Assembly (NCBI GenBank): GCA_002402325.1
Contig: DHFQ01000154.1
Span: 6,670 to 13,330 of the forward strand
Direction: 5' to 3'
From: Candidatus Aminicenantes bacterium UBA4820
Lineage (GTDB): Bacteria; Acidobacteriota; UBA4820
Length of the DNA stretch: 6,661 nucleotides
Both the position numbers and the translations under genes were made by a program. Within the stretch, counting starts at the first letter, position 1. Each line of letters begins with the position of its first letter. The notes beneath the pieces are model-generated. The model saw only the letters and a list, made by a program, of their open reading frames with translations, ran no database searches and was not told the DNA's origin. Of the stretch, positions 6,044 to 6,661 are shown piece by piece.

Positions 6044-6661
6044 TTATTTTTTGAAAATATTGTTTGTATTGTAGTTACTTAAAGGTGTACCAAGTTTTAT
6101 GTGACACTTAATATTATTTCCCTTACAAAAGTCTATAACTTTCGCTGCTATCTCTTTATAAAAATCATCACTATTTTTCCATACTGAACTTGCGTTATTT
6201 TTGTAGTTAGCAAGCCTATTATAATTTAATTTACCGAAAATTATCTTATTTACAAATCGTATTTTCTCAAAGATATTTTCTATGTTAGTTGCTGTTTTAT
6301 CTAAGGCAGGAGTAGGGTATGGTTCCATACTTACCCAGGTATTGAAGCCAGCCTGAGACAATCTTTTGAGGGAGTTAATTCTATCTTCGTAATTTGCAGA
6401 AAACGGTTCATATTCTTTTTTGAAATCATCATTCAATGAAACCAATGTGATACCATACTCATTGGCTTGAGAATATCTATTTTTATCCAGAAGTTCTTCA
6501 GGATAAATTCCTTTTGTTAACGTCGTTACTTTAATACCCTCTTTATTTAGTTTCTCTATTATTTTTAATGTCAGTTCTTTTACTTCTGGAACCAATTGCT
6601 TTTTCTCAAAATCATACATAAATGGATCAGACATAAAACAAAGATGAACAAAATCAATTTG
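6044..6661 (-). CDS. Radical SAM protein, SplB-like, C-terminal part (5' end outside window)
   Basis: The frame is open to the right edge, giving ~205 residues; the ATG at 6634 is internal. The first visible segment IDFVHLCFMSDPFMYD is the family's second-strand motif (V-H-x-x-x-x-T/S-D-P-[FY]) that follows the CxxxCxxC cluster loop, which must lie outside the window. Next come KVTTLTKG, EYGITLVSLNDD, the arginine-led helix and WVSMEPYPTP (the W-x-S-x-E-P strand), then FVNKIIFGKLNYN and a C-terminal HIKLG segment. This fits the COG1533/SplB-like radical SAM group, which uses a 4Fe-4S cluster and S-adenosylmethionine to start radical chemistry. The substrate is unknown. The stop TAA abuts the ATG of the chimeric relic. 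The downstream neighbours are defence-type genes, but no link in function is visible. Confidence 0.82.
   Translation of the reverse strand, partial: QIDFVHLCFMSDPFMYDFEKKQLVPEVKELTLKIIEKLNKEGIKVTTLTKGIYPEELLDKNRYSQANEYGITLVSLNDDFKKEYEPFSANYEDRINSLKRLSQAGFNTWVSMEPYPTPALDKTATNIENIFEKIRFVNKIIFGKLNYNRLANYKNNASSVWKNSDDFYKEIAAKVIDFCKGNNIKCHIKLGTPLSNYNTNNIFKK

Overview
The window is AT-rich bacterial DNA and reads as an accessory or defence-type region. It probably comes from an uncultured anaerobe or candidate-phylum genome. That guess rests only on the AT-rich codon use, the RAYT/REP style of mobile DNA and the four-helix-suffix relic; nothing here fixes the taxon. No rRNA, tRNA or CRISPR array is visible.

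Layout. On the + strand only the 3' end of a sensor histidine kinase enters the window (2-322). Everything else is on the - strand, so it is listed here in transcription order from the right edge. (1) A radical SAM protein cut by the window end (6661-6044). (2) A decayed chimeric relic starting directly at its stop codon (6043-5873): a four-helix-bundle-suffix N-terminus joined in frame to a tail resembling that of a DNA methylase. (3) A strong sigma70-type promoter with candidate operator repeats (about 5828-5877). (4) An XRE-HTH plus Panacea/SocA (DUF4065) antitoxin (5786-5034). (5) An 11-nt gap, then a small RelE/ParE-fold toxin (5022-4675). (6) A second decayed methylase-like tail (4680-4551), whose last codons carry the Shine-Dalgarno of the next gene. 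(7) A 1251-residue protein with an N-terminal SIR2 NADase-type domain and a long, apparently helical C-terminus (4545-790). (8) A RAYT-type Y1/HUH transposase (740-309) that lacks the catalytic-tyrosine half and carries a perfect 28-bp GC-rich palindrome and short tandem repeats where that half should be. Its end overlaps the histidine kinase end tail to tail.

How it fits together. The toxin-antitoxin pair has its own promoter and probable autoregulation. The SIR2 protein has the recognisable NAD-hydrolase core seen in abortive-infection effectors (Thoeris ThsA, DSR1/DSR2, SIR2-HerA) and no visible P-loop NTPase, so it is a good candidate for a stand-alone NAD-depleting anti-phage protein. 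It has no clear promoter of its own and may be read from the toxin-antitoxin promoter. The two related methylase-like tails on either side of the toxin-antitoxin pair suggest that restriction-modification genes once stood here and that the pair was swapped in at that point. The most interesting items are the SIR2 protein, the Panacea/RelE pair next to it, and the duplicated methylase-tail scars that bracket the pair.
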